The notes below the pieces were generated by a model that was not told where the DNA came from, made no database searches, and was given only the letters and a program-made list of their open reading frames with translations. From PWXP01 sp034005525 (GTDB taxonomy: Bacteria > Planctomycetota > Planctomycetia > Pirellulales > Thermoguttaceae): a stretch of 19,048 bases of DNA. Position 1 is the stretch's first letter. Each line of letters opens with the position of its first letter. Below are positions 1 to 6,780 of the stretch, one piece after another. The DNA lies in the NCBI GenBank assembly GCA_034005525.1, contig JAVEUP010000158.1, positions 1-19,048 of the forward strand, in the 5' to 3' direction. A program made the position numbers and the translations under genes.

Positions 1-1362
1 GATCCAAACGTGAAGATGCAGCTTCTGACGCAATTGAGGGAAGAAGCGGAAATCCTTCTGTGCATTCACGCCGGGGCCATCGAACGGAAGAAGATGCGCG
101 CCGACTTCGGCATTACCTACGATGCCGATGCCATGAAACTGATCGACGACCTGCGCGAGTGGGGAGTTCAGTTGCGCGGCGTCGTGGTGACCCGCTTCGA
201 CGGTCAGCCGGCAGCCGTCCAATTCCGAAACAAGCTCGAGCGCCGCGGCATCGCCGTGTTCGAGCACCGGCCGACCAAGGGCTATCCGGGCGACGCCGAC
301 CGGATTGCCAGTTCCGAAGGCTACGGCGCGAATCCGTACATCGAGACCGAGAAGCCCCTGGTGGTCGTGACCGGCCCCGGCCCGGGAAGCGGCAAGCTGG
401 CCACCTGCCTCAGCCAGATGTATCACGACCACCGGCGCGGCATCCGTTCCGGCTACGCCAAGTTTGAGACGTTCCCCATTTGGGACCTCCCGCTGAGCCA
501 TCCCGTGAACGTCGCGTATGAGGCGGCAACGGCCGACCTGAACGACGTGAACATGATCGACCCGTTTCACCTGGAGGCATGCGGCCAAACGGCGATCAGC
601 TACAACCGCGACGTGGAGGCGTTCCCGGTTCTCCGCAAAGTCCTTGAACGGATTACCGGTGGCGCAACCGTCTACCGCTCGCCTACGGAAATGGGCGTCA
701 ATCGCGCCACCGCAGGCATCGTCAGTGATGCGGTGGTCCAGGCGGCCTCGCGCGCCGAGGTGATCCGGCGGTACTTCCGCTCTACTTCCGAGTACGCCAT
801 GGGATTGGTTGAGGAGCGGACGGTACAGCGCATCCAACGTTTGCTCGAAGTGCTTCAAGTCAAACCCGAGGACCGGTGCGTGGTCGGTCCCGCACGGGAA
901 GCCGCGGAACAAGCCCGCTGCCGCGGGAGTGGGAACGAGGGCGTCTTCTGCGGAGCGGCGATCAAGCTGAAGGACGGAAGCTTGGTTACCGGAAAGAACT
1001 CCCCCTTGATGCACGCTGCTTCCAGCCTGGTCATCAATGCAGTGAAGCAATTGGCCGGCGTTCCGGACGGGATTCATCTGCTGGCCCCCAGCATCATCGA
1101 TTCCGTTGCCAAGGTGAAGAAAGACATTTTGGGCCAGAAGTCCGTGAGCCTGGACCTTGAAGAAACCCTGATTGCCCTGGGAATCAGCATAACGGCCAAT
1201 CCGACGGCCCAAATGTGCGTTGAGAAGCTCAAAGACCTCCGCGGCTGTGACGCACACATGACGCATATTCCCACACCCGGCGATGAAGCCGGTCTCCGCC
1301 GACTCGGCGTCCATTTGACCAGCGATCCGAACTTCGCCACAAAGAACCTGTTTGTGAACTAA
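1..1362 (+). CDS. UPF0371/DUF1846 family protein, 5' end cut by the window edge
   Basis: The frame is open from base 1 to a TAA at 1360-1362. The first visible residues (DPNVKMQLLTQLREEAEIL) match an internal part of this family as I know it, so roughly 50 N-terminal residues lie outside the window and the GTG at 10 is not the start. Family-typical blocks are visible: DFGITYDADAMKLID, GQPAAVQFRNKLERRGI, a glycine-rich GPGPGSGKLATCLSQ resembling a P-loop, YAKFETFPIWDLPLSHPVN, ATADLNDVNMIDPFHLEA and TANPTAQ near the C terminus. The family is about 500 aa and cytoplasmic; I know of no established reaction for it, so none is assigned. A short Gly/Arg-rich segment (RCRGSGNEGVFCG, about 912-956) looks like a small loop insertion. 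The gene converges on sat with 81 bp between them. Family assignment is confident; function is unknown. Confidence 0.9.
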   Translation, partial: DPNVKMQLLTQLREEAEILLCIHAGAIERKKMRADFGITYDADAMKLIDDLREWGVQLRGVVVTRFDGQPAAVQFRNKLERRGIAVFEHRPTKGYPGDADRIASSEGYGANPYIETEKPLVVVTGPGPGSGKLATCLSQMYHDHRRGIRSGYAKFETFPIWDLPLSHPVNVAYEAATADLNDVNMIDPFHLEACGQTAISYNRDVEAFPVLRKVLERITGGATVYRSPTEMGVNRATAGIVSDAVVQAASRAEVIRRYFRSTSEYAMGLVEERTVQRIQRLLEVLQVKPEDRCVVGPAREAAEQARCRGSGNEGVFCGAAIKLKDGSLVTGKNSPLMHAASSLVINAVKQLAGVPDGIHLLAPSIIDSVAKVKKDILGQKSVSLDLEETLIALGISITANPTAQMCVEKLKDLRGCDAHMTHIPTPGDEAGLRRLGVHLTSDPNFATKNLFVN

Positions 1363-1443
1363 CGCAAATCGCAAACGAGAGCGATTCTTCGGATCATGGG
1401 CGTTCATTCGCCCTTGTGCCGCATGCTCTGCTCCCTCGGCCGT

Positions 1444-2703
1444 TCAGCGGGACGCCATGGCCTCGGCGAGAATCTTCGACGTGCTTTCGCGCATGATGCG
1501 CGGGTCGACGGCCTTGCCTTCGAGCAGCGTGCGGCGTACTTCTTTTCCGGAAATGAACACGGGCTTTTCGTCCGGATGGTTCTCCATCAGGTCGACGCGG
1601 CCCATCGATTCGTAGTAGGCGGCGAATCCGACTCGCACCGGGTGAATCTTCAGATCGCCTTTGAGGTTCTCGAAGATGTCTTGCGCGTCGAAATCGCCCC
1701 AGATGGGCGAACCGTCGTGATACGGGGCGTCGGCGTGCTTCCGCCCGATAATCAGATCGGTAAACCCGAAGTTCTGGCGATAGATGCCGTGCATGACCGC
1801 CTCCTTCGGGCCGCCATAGAACATCTTGATGTCGAGCCCCAGTAGGATGACCCGGTCGGGCGCCGACTGCCCCAACTTCGCCCAAAGCTCCGCATCACTG
1901 TCGCCTTCGCCGAGGGCGCGCTGGTCGATCAGCGCCTCGTAGGTATGCATGCGCACGTCGGCGTGGACGTCGTCGCCCTTGGTCTCGCCGATCAGCGGGT
2001 TCAGGCAGGCGCCGGCGTTGAGCCCCTGGTGCAGCAGCGTTTCCAGGCCGTACACCAGTGCATACTCGTGGGCGCGGTGCAGCGGGTTGCGCGTCTGGAA
2101 GGCGACCACCCGCTCCCAACCCTTCTCGTGCAACAGGGCGCGCACCTCGACGGGCGAGAGCACGTACTTGCCGAACTTCGGGTTCTTCGGCTGGGGCAGA
2201 ACGTCGATCTCGCCGCCCAGCAGGTGGGTCTTGTCGGCATCGCCGGTGAGCACCATGTCGCCGCCGGGATGGTCGGTGCGGTCGGTCAGGTAGACGCGCG
2301 AGAGGTACTTCTGCTTGTCCCAAGGGAATACGTCCGAAACATGGAGCCTGGCAACGGTCCGCCCCGCCGAGTTCGTCAGCGCCACCTTCTCGCCCGGGCC
2401 AAGCTTCCGCGCGACCTCTTCTGTAACCGGCAAGGCGATGGGAATGGTCCACGCGTAGAGTTTGCCGTCCCGCTCGATCACCTCTTCGTCGAGCACGCGG
2501 TCGTAGGTTGCGGAATCCATCGGTCCGGTAAGCGGACTCAGCCCGCCGTCGCCGAGCCGATACACCGTGGAAAGATCGGCGTCGGACACGCCAACCGCGG
2601 TCAGTCCGGCGCAATCCGCCAGAAACTGGTCGACGTCTTCCAGGCCGACCGTGCGACAAATGGGTGTTTCAAGCCCGCCGTGCGGGGGAATCAGGTGCGC
2701 CAT
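1444..2703 (-). CDS. sat: Sulfate adenylyltransferase (ATP sulfurylase), single-chain type
   Basis: A 419-aa cytoplasmic enzyme joining ATP and sulfate to give adenosine 5'-phosphosulfate and pyrophosphate; in sulfur-reducing or oxidising organisms it can run in reverse. An N-terminal PUA-like region (about 1-170) precedes the catalytic domain. The nucleotide-binding block QTRNPLHRAHEY lies at residues 203-214, with LNPLIGETKGDDV and GRKHADAP downstream and a C-terminal ISGKEVRRTLLEGK block. There is no APS kinase domain. The ATG at 2703 is chosen because MAHLIPPHGG is a typical family N terminus and GAGGAG sits 5 nt upstream. The frame remains open to 2823, but that extension runs through a repeat and should not be translated. 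No cysC, cysND, aprAB or sulfate transporter is in view, so an assimilatory or dissimilatory role cannot be decided. Confidence 0.93.
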   Translation of the reverse strand: MAHLIPPHGGLETPICRTVGLEDVDQFLADCAGLTAVGVSDADLSTVYRLGDGGLSPLTGPMDSATYDRVLDEEVIERDGKLYAWTIPIALPVTEEVARKLGPGEKVALTNSAGRTVARLHVSDVFPWDKQKYLSRVYLTDRTDHPGGDMVLTGDADKTHLLGGEIDVLPQPKNPKFGKYVLSPVEVRALLHEKGWERVVAFQTRNPLHRAHEYALVYGLETLLHQGLNAGACLNPLIGETKGDDVHADVRMHTYEALIDQRALGEGDSDAELWAKLGQSAPDRVILLGLDIKMFYGGPKEAVMHGIYRQNFGFTDLIIGRKHADAPYHDGSPIWGDFDAQDIFENLKGDLKIHPVRVGFAAYYESMGRVDLMENHPDEKPVFISGKEVRRTLLEGKAVDPRIMRESTSKILAEAMASR

Positions 2704-2708
2704 GGAAA

Positions 2709-2714
2709 CTCCTC
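2709..2714 (-). promoter_or_regulatory. Ribosome binding site that sets the sat start
   Basis: On the minus strand GAGGAG is followed by TTTCC and then ATG at 2703. It supports the start at 2703 over the longer frame beginning at 2823. Confidence 0.7.
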
Positions 2715-2724
2715 GGAAGATGCC

Positions 2725-2868
2725 TGGCCGTTCACAGGGGGCTGCTGCCGTTTTCGCTGCAAAAAGGGGGATTTGCCCAATCGCCCACTCTTTCCGCCGC
2801 GAAAATGGGACTGTCCCCTTCACGTGCAGCGGAGAGGACTACCTGCGCCGCCATCCCGTGAACGGTTA
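2725..2868. repeat. MITE-like palindromic element, copy A (about 144 bp)
   Basis: The left end (CCGTTCAC at about 2729) and right end (CGTGAACGGTTA, 2857-2868) are inverted relative to each other. Inside is a core inverted repeat: the left arm starts GGGGGCTGCTGCCGTTTTCG at 2737, and the right arm GCGAAAATGGGACTGTCCCC is at 2799-2818, containing GGGAC-T-GTCCC. The 3' part (2799-2868) aligns with copy B at 3293-3361 at roughly 80-85% by eye, and the 5' part aligns more loosely. It encodes no transposase. It starts just beyond the sat ribosome binding site, so it occupies the sat 5' leader and probably its promoter region. Confidence 0.7.
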
Positions 2869-3215
2869 TGAAGATGCCCAACCAGTCGCCGACCGGTGAC
2901 GGTCAACGGCCACCGCCCTCAGCGGACGGAAGGCCCAAGTATAGACGCGGCCGCGGAGAGCGGCAAGGACCAGCGAAACGAGGGCAACCACGAGGTGCAG
3001 GAACGGGCTTGCAGGTGAAGCGGCGAAAGGCCCTGTTGGAGTGTCGGCTTCGGCTGGCCGGAAGTACCGCCGGAAGGCAGGACTCCAGCTCGCCGCAAGT
3101 TTGTTCTCGCAATGGAGGCAATATGTCCGCTGAGAAAAATCCTCGGCGCCCTACTCCCGGCCTGCGCGTTCGCGTCGTAGAATGGCCGCTTTGACCGGCA
3201 GGAGGCGACCCCCAA
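2869..3215. other. Gene-free stretch between two repeat copies
   Basis: About 350 bp between the two repeat copies. Short frames exist but have no recognisable family, no convincing ribosome binding site and a Pro/Arg/Gly-rich composition expected from GC-rich non-coding DNA. No clear promoter or terminator was seen, although the promoters of both divergent genes (sat and pyrG) should lie here or within the flanking repeats. Confidence 0.5.
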
Positions 3216-3362
3216 GTAACCGTTTACGGTGGACAGTCGCAATCTTCGCGGCATAGAGGGTAAACTTGCCCGATCAGTCAATCGGTCTGTCGCGAAAATG
3301 GGACTGCGCCCTTCGCATGCAGCGGAGAAAGCTGCCTGCGCCGCCACCACGTGAACGGTTAC
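3216..3362. repeat. MITE-like palindromic element, copy B (147 bp)
   Basis: The ends GTAACCGTTTACG (3216-3228) and CGTGAACGGTTAC (3350-3362) form a 13-bp terminal inverted repeat with one mismatch. The interior follows the same order as copy A: a left core arm around 3231 (GGACAGTCGCAATCTTCGCGG), TTGCCC, then GCGAAAATGGGACTG and the GCAGCGGAGA...CCTGCGCCGCCA tail. It ends 25 bp before the pyrG ATG, so it forms the immediate pyrG leader. It is non-autonomous, with no coding capacity. Confidence 0.72.
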
Positions 3363-3387
3363 ACCCCCCAACCAGGACGGTGTTCTC

Positions 3388-5025
3388 ATGAGCAAGCATA
3401 TTTTCGTTACCGGCGGCGTGGTAAGCTCCCTTGGAAAGGGGCTCACCAGTGCCTCTATCGGGATGTTACTAGAGAGCCGCGGGCTGAGCGTCCGCATGCA
3501 GAAACTGGACCCGTATCTGAACGTCGATCCGGGCACGATGAGCCCCTACCAGCACGGTGAGGTGTACGTGCTCGACGACGGCAGCGAGACCGATCTCGAC
3601 CTGGGGCACTATGAGCGGTTCACCACGAGCCCGCTGACACGCGATTCAAACTACACCACCGGCCAGATCTATCAGTCGGTCCTCTTCAAGGAACGGCGGG
3701 GCGAGTTCCTGGGCCAAACCGTGCAGGTCATTCCACACGTGACCAACGAAATCAAGAGCGTCATCGCCAAGGTTGCCGGCGACGACGTGGACGTGGTCAT
3801 TACCGAAATCGGCGGTACCGTGGGCGATATCGAAAGCCAGCCGTTCCTTGAGGCCATCCGGCAGTTTGCGCTCGACGTGGGCAAGGAGAACTGCCTTTAC
3901 ATCCACCTGACGCTGATTCCGTATTTGAAGGCGGCGGCCGAGTTGAAGACGAAGCCGACGCAGCATTCGGTCGGGCAGCTCCGGCAAATCGGTATTCAGC
4001 CGGATGTACTGGTCTGTCGCACGGAGCGGCCGCTTGGCCGCGACGAATGCGCCAAGATCGCCTTGTTCTGCAATGTGCCCGTTGAAGCGGTTATCGAAGA
4101 GCGCGACAAGGATTTTTCCGTGTACGAGGTGCCCATCAGCCTGCTGGACCACGGGCTCGACGCCCTGATTGTGCGGAAGCTGGGCCTGCGGGCAGGTGAA
4201 CCGCAACTGGACCCGTGGCGCGACCTGCTCTACCGGATGCGCAACCCAGAACGCGAAGTGACCATTGCCGTGGTCGGCAAGTACGTCGAGCATCGCGATG
4301 CGTACAAGTCGATCTACGAGGCGCTCGATCATGCGGGCGTGGCCCACCGGGCACAGGTTCGCATACTGCGAGTCCACAGCGAGGCGATCGAACGCGACGG
4401 GCCGGAAAAGCTGCTGTGCGGGGCCGATGGCGTACTCGTGCCCGGCGGGTTCGGCGAGCGCGGCATCGAAGGGAAGCTGGAGGCCGTCCGCTTTGCACGA
4501 GAGCGGAGCCTACCCTTCTTCGGAATTTGCTTGGGCATGCAGTGCGCCGTCATCGAGTTCGCCCGAAACGTCGTCAGCCTGGCCGGCGCCAACTCAACCG
4601 AGTTCAACAAGGACACTCCGCACCCGGTCATCTGCCTGCTCGACGAGCAGCGGAACATCACCGATAAGGGTGGCACCATGCGGCTGGGCGCCCAGCTGGC
4701 CGTGCTCATGCCCGGCAGCCGATCGAGAGAAGCCTATGCCGCGGAACGCATTTCCGAGCGGCACCGGCACCGATACGAATTCAACAACGCCTACCGCAAG
4801 CAGCTTACGGCGCACAGCCTGAGCGTTGCCGGTGCCAGCGAGGACGGGCAACTGGTCGAAATCGTTGAACTGCCCAACCACCCGTGGTTCGTGGCTGTCC
4901 AGTTCCATCCCGAGTTCAAATCGCAGCCGACGCGGCCGCAGCCGCTGTTTGCCGGCTTCGTGGCCGCCGCCGTCGAGGGCCGGACGGTTCGGGCGCACGC
5001 AGGACACAAGGTTGAAACCGTGTAA
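3388..5025 (+). CDS. pyrG: CTP synthase (glutamine-hydrolysing)
   Basis: This 545-aa enzyme makes CTP from UTP, ATP and glutamine, the last step of pyrimidine nucleotide synthesis, in the cytoplasm. The N-terminal synthetase domain (about 1-270) begins KHIFVTGGVVSSLGKGLTSA, carrying the ATP-binding loop, and continues with LDPYLNVDPGTMSPYQHGEV and ITEIGGTVGDIESQPF. The C-terminal class-I glutamine amidotransferase domain has its nucleophile at Cys381 (FGICLGMQC) and the His507/Glu509 pair in VQFHPEFKS. Length and motifs are complete. The ATG at 3388 gives the canonical N terminus; AGGA about 10 nt upstream is a weak ribosome binding site. A DUF1844 gene follows after 45 bp on the same strand, suggesting cotranscription. 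The leader consists largely of repeat copy B. Confidence 0.98.
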   Translation: MSKHIFVTGGVVSSLGKGLTSASIGMLLESRGLSVRMQKLDPYLNVDPGTMSPYQHGEVYVLDDGSETDLDLGHYERFTTSPLTRDSNYTTGQIYQSVLFKERRGEFLGQTVQVIPHVTNEIKSVIAKVAGDDVDVVITEIGGTVGDIESQPFLEAIRQFALDVGKENCLYIHLTLIPYLKAAAELKTKPTQHSVGQLRQIGIQPDVLVCRTERPLGRDECAKIALFCNVPVEAVIEERDKDFSVYEVPISLLDHGLDALIVRKLGLRAGEPQLDPWRDLLYRMRNPEREVTIAVVGKYVEHRDAYKSIYEALDHAGVAHRAQVRILRVHSEAIERDGPEKLLCGADGVLVPGGFGERGIEGKLEAVRFARERSLPFFGICLGMQCAVIEFARNVVSLAGANSTEFNKDTPHPVICLLDEQRNITDKGGTMRLGAQLAVLMPGSRSREAYAAERISERHRHRYEFNNAYRKQLTAHSLSVAGASEDGQLVEIVELPNHPWFVAVQFHPEFKSQPTRPQPLFAGFVAAAVEGRTVRAHAGHKVETV

Positions 5026-5070
5026 CCGTTGAGCTGAGAGTATTCGCCGAATTGTCTTGGAGGGAAGAAA

Positions 5071-5463
5071 ATGACTGAGCAACCAGATCACGGTGAAAAG
5101 AAGATCATTGTCGACGAAGATTGGAAGAGCCAGGTGGACGCCGAACGCAAAGCAGCCCGCCGACAAACGCAACCGGAGTCAGGCGACGAGCCGCCGGGAA
5201 GCCAGGCAGACTTGCCGGAACCCAGCCTGATGTTTCTCTTCGGCGGCTTGTACCTGCAAGGGATGGTTGCGTTGGGCCTGCTCCCGAATCCGGAGACCGA
5301 CACCCCGGAACGCAACCTGCCTTTGGCCCGGCACACCATCGACACGCTGGACATGCTGCGCGAGAAGACCGAGGGCAACCGCACGCCGGAGGAAACACGC
5401 GAACTCGAGACCATCCTGCACCAACTCCGATTGGCCTTCGTCGCCGCCGAGAAGCCCGCGTAA
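5071..5463 (+). CDS. DUF1844 family protein
   Basis: A 130-aa soluble protein. Residues 1-50 are charged, acidic and probably flexible. The conserved part, about 51-128, has PSLMFLFGGLYLQGMVALGL, LLPNPET, then LPLARHTIDTLDMLREKT and a final amphipathic helix ETRELETILHQLRLAFV. The combination fits DUF1844, a small all-helical family often found in planctomycetes and some other phyla, with no reaction known to me. The hydrophobic stretch around 53-72 is short for a membrane segment. The start at 5071 is supported by GGAGGG at 5059-5064, 6 nt before the ATG. It lies 45 bp behind pyrG and is probably the last gene of that transcript; an array of hairpins follows. Whether it has any role in CTP metabolism is unknown. 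Confidence 0.88.
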   Translation: MTEQPDHGEKKIIVDEDWKSQVDAERKAARRQTQPESGDEPPGSQADLPEPSLMFLFGGLYLQGMVALGLLPNPETDTPERNLPLARHTIDTLDMLREKTEGNRTPEETRELETILHQLRLAFVAAEKPA

Positions 5464-5497
5464 GGCGAACGGGAGAAGCAAGTATACCGGCGTCCAC

Positions 5498-5623
5498 GTA
5501 GGCGAGTCTCTCCGAAACTCACATTCAGCCACCCATGTAGACGAGTTTCTCCGAAACTCGCACTCAGCCGGCCGTGTAGGCGAGTGTCTCCGAAACTCGC
5601 ACTCAGCGTTCCGGAGAGACGCT
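5498..5623. repeat. Three tandem 39-bp hairpin repeats plus a fourth inverted hairpin
   Basis: Units begin at 5498, 5537 and 5576 with GTAGRCGAGT, an exact 39-bp period. Each holds a hairpin with loop TCC; the middle one is perfect, CGAGTTTC (5542-5549)/GAAACTCG (5553-5560), while the outer two have one or two mismatches. A fourth hairpin at 5605-5623 (AGCGT/ACGCT) reads on the minus strand as GTCTCTCCGGAAC, a variant of the same loop region in the opposite orientation. There is no T-tract, so this is not a standard intrinsic terminator, though it could stop or stabilise the pyrG transcript. The rest of 5464-5816 holds no gene; GGATGGG (5684) and CCCATCC (5720) could form one further weak hairpin. 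Confidence 0.8.
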
Positions 5624-5816
5624 GCTACGATGACGCCGTTTTCGCCGGTGGTCTGGAAAAATGCCATGCCCGATCCGGATTGGGGATGGGCGGGTGCGTC
5701 GCACACCCAAGGAGAAAGACCCATCCGGGGCGACTTGCAGGTCCAACCGGGCGAACCGCCGGGGAAGAACCAATAACACTCCGGACCGGGCACGGCTTGA
5801 CTCTTGTCGTCTCCTA

Positions 5817-6305
5817 TCAGGCAGACAGCCTGTCGAACAGCTTTCGGAACCGCGGCATGCGCGCTTCGAGGTACTGCTCCCAGGCGGTCGGGTTCCATAT
5901 TTCAATACATACCGCGGCTCCCACCACGAGCACTTCGCCACCCGGCTCCGTGCCCAGGAACTCACGAAAACTCTTCGGCACCACCAGCCGGCCGCGCTCG
6001 GCAAGCGTAACCTCCGCGTGCCGCGACGACAGCAACCGGCCAAGTAACTGCACCTGGCCGACACGTCTCTCGCCCAGAACGCCCGCCCGAAGCTTCTGCT
6101 CCACGACCGCCACCCGGGCGTCGAGCTTCTGCCGCCATTGAGCGGCTTCCCACAGACTGAGGCATCCTGCACGTTCCTTGGCCAGAAAGCACTCGACTGG
6201 CGGGTTGGGGAACGCGGCCAGCAGCTTCTCCGGGATCGACAACCTATGGCGGTTGTCGATCGCGGCGCGATACTCGCCGAGGATAAGTTTCACTTCGTTC
6301 GGCAT
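5817..6305 (-). CDS. mraZ: MraZ-like transcriptional regulator (SpoVT/AbrB-type fold)
   Basis: A 162-aa protein with two copies of the MraZ half-motif: DNRHRLSIP at residues 17-25 and ERGRLVVP at 103-110, followed by PKSFREFLG and IEIWNPTAWEQYL. In known family members these form a ring-shaped DNA-binding protein that represses the division and cell-wall (dcw) cluster by binding GGG-containing direct repeats. Usual length is about 145-150 aa; this one has a slightly longer middle. The expected partner rsmH (mraW) and the fts/mur genes are absent; neighbours are a DUF1844 gene and a ceramidase-like gene, so this is an orphan. The ATG at 6305 gives a normal N terminus, but no clear ribosome binding site precedes it. 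A repeated GGG-bearing motif lies 77-133 bp upstream. A different AbrB-type regulator is possible but less likely. Confidence 0.85.
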   Translation of the reverse strand: MPNEVKLILGEYRAAIDNRHRLSIPEKLLAAFPNPPVECFLAKERAGCLSLWEAAQWRQKLDARVAVVEQKLRAGVLGERRVGQVQLLGRLLSSRHAEVTLAERGRLVVPKSFREFLGTEPGGEVLVVGAAVCIEIWNPTAWEQYLEARMPRFRKLFDRLSA

Positions 6306-6381
6306 AAAATCAGCCGAAAGGATGCTGGGGTTCCGGTCCCGCGCCCACGGCGGTGGTTTGACGATACGGTGAATCTACCAG

Positions 6382-6438
6382 ATGGGCAGAAATCCCGCAA
6401 GTACCCGAAATCAGAAAAAGAAATGGGCAGAATACCCG
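6382..6438 (-). promoter_or_regulatory. Candidate MraZ operator: repeated GGG-bearing motif upstream of mraZ
   Basis: Two 16-bp direct copies on the plus strand, ATGGGCAGAAATCCCG (6382-6397) and ATGGGCAGAATACCCG (6423-6438), agree at 14 of 16 positions. On the coding strand of mraZ the CGGG blocks begin at 6438, 6407 and 6397, spaced 31 and 10 bp, close to whole helical turns. Known MraZ operators are direct repeats with TGGG cores at a 10-bp period. An autoregulatory role is inferred from that likeness and the position; it is not proven. Confidence 0.4.
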
Positions 6439-6509
6439 CGAACCTTCCGTTCCGGAGCTTTCCGTCGCGTTCGAGTCGGCGCAGCCTTTCGTGGGGTGGC
6501 CCGAATCAC

Positions 6510-6726
6510 TCACGATAGGTAGAGTGGGCCAACCAAGCTGCTTCCTTGGTGGGTTATCCCGGATTATTCATATATGGAGGGTGGCTCAAGGTCGCGCGGG
6601 TCGTTGGTGGGCCCGCACAAGCCGCAACCAACCTGATCTACAGCCCGCCATCTGGTTGCACGCCGGCAGTAGCGACCGATGGCCCACCAAAGAATCGGCT
6701 TGTTTGACCCACCCTACCTATCGTGA
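6510..6726. repeat. Nested inverted-repeat element (217 bp)
   Basis: TCACGATAGGTAG (6510-6522) returns inverted as CTACCTATCGTGA (6714-6726), and similarity continues inward for about 45 bp (AGTGGGCCAACCAAGC against GCTTGTTTGACCCACC). A second same-direction copy of the inner part lies at about 6577-6612 (GAGGGTGGCTCAAG...TTGGTGGGCC). CGGATTATTCA (6560-6570) also pairs with TGAATAATCCG (6724-6734). The structure looks like a repeat inserted into copies of itself. There is no coding capacity. It accounts for most of the gene-free stretch 6439-6780; nothing else was recognised there. Confidence 0.72.
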
Positions 6727-6780
6727 ATAATCCGGATTAGCGTATCTGACTCGTAGCCGCAGCCCTGTGATGGCCATCCC

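Noticed and set aside
1398..1413. GGGCG-TTCATT-CGCCC hairpin between the two convergent genes as a terminator
   Set aside because: Only a 5-bp stem and no T-tract on either strand, so support is too weak.
2868..3194. A 108-residue plus-strand frame between the two repeat copies
   Set aside because: Its start lies in the end of repeat copy A, its composition is Pro/Arg/Gly-rich as expected of GC-rich non-coding DNA, and no family or ribosome binding site supports it.
3371..3390. C-tract leader control of pyrG, as known in some Firmicutes
   Set aside because: The CCCCCC run lies at a repeat end rather than at a transcript start with the required leader hairpin, so there is no real support.
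2919..3536. A 205-residue minus-strand frame overlapping the pyrG start
   Set aside because: It runs antisense through pyrG and through repeat copy B and resembles no known protein.
5498..5623. The 39-bp tandem repeats as a CRISPR array
   Set aside because: The repeated part fills the unit with almost no variable spacer, there are only three units and no cas genes are in view.
5498..5623. The 39-bp repeats as a 13-residue coding repeat
   Set aside because: The period is in frame by arithmetic, but no start signal or protein family supports translation, and the conserved feature is the DNA palindrome.
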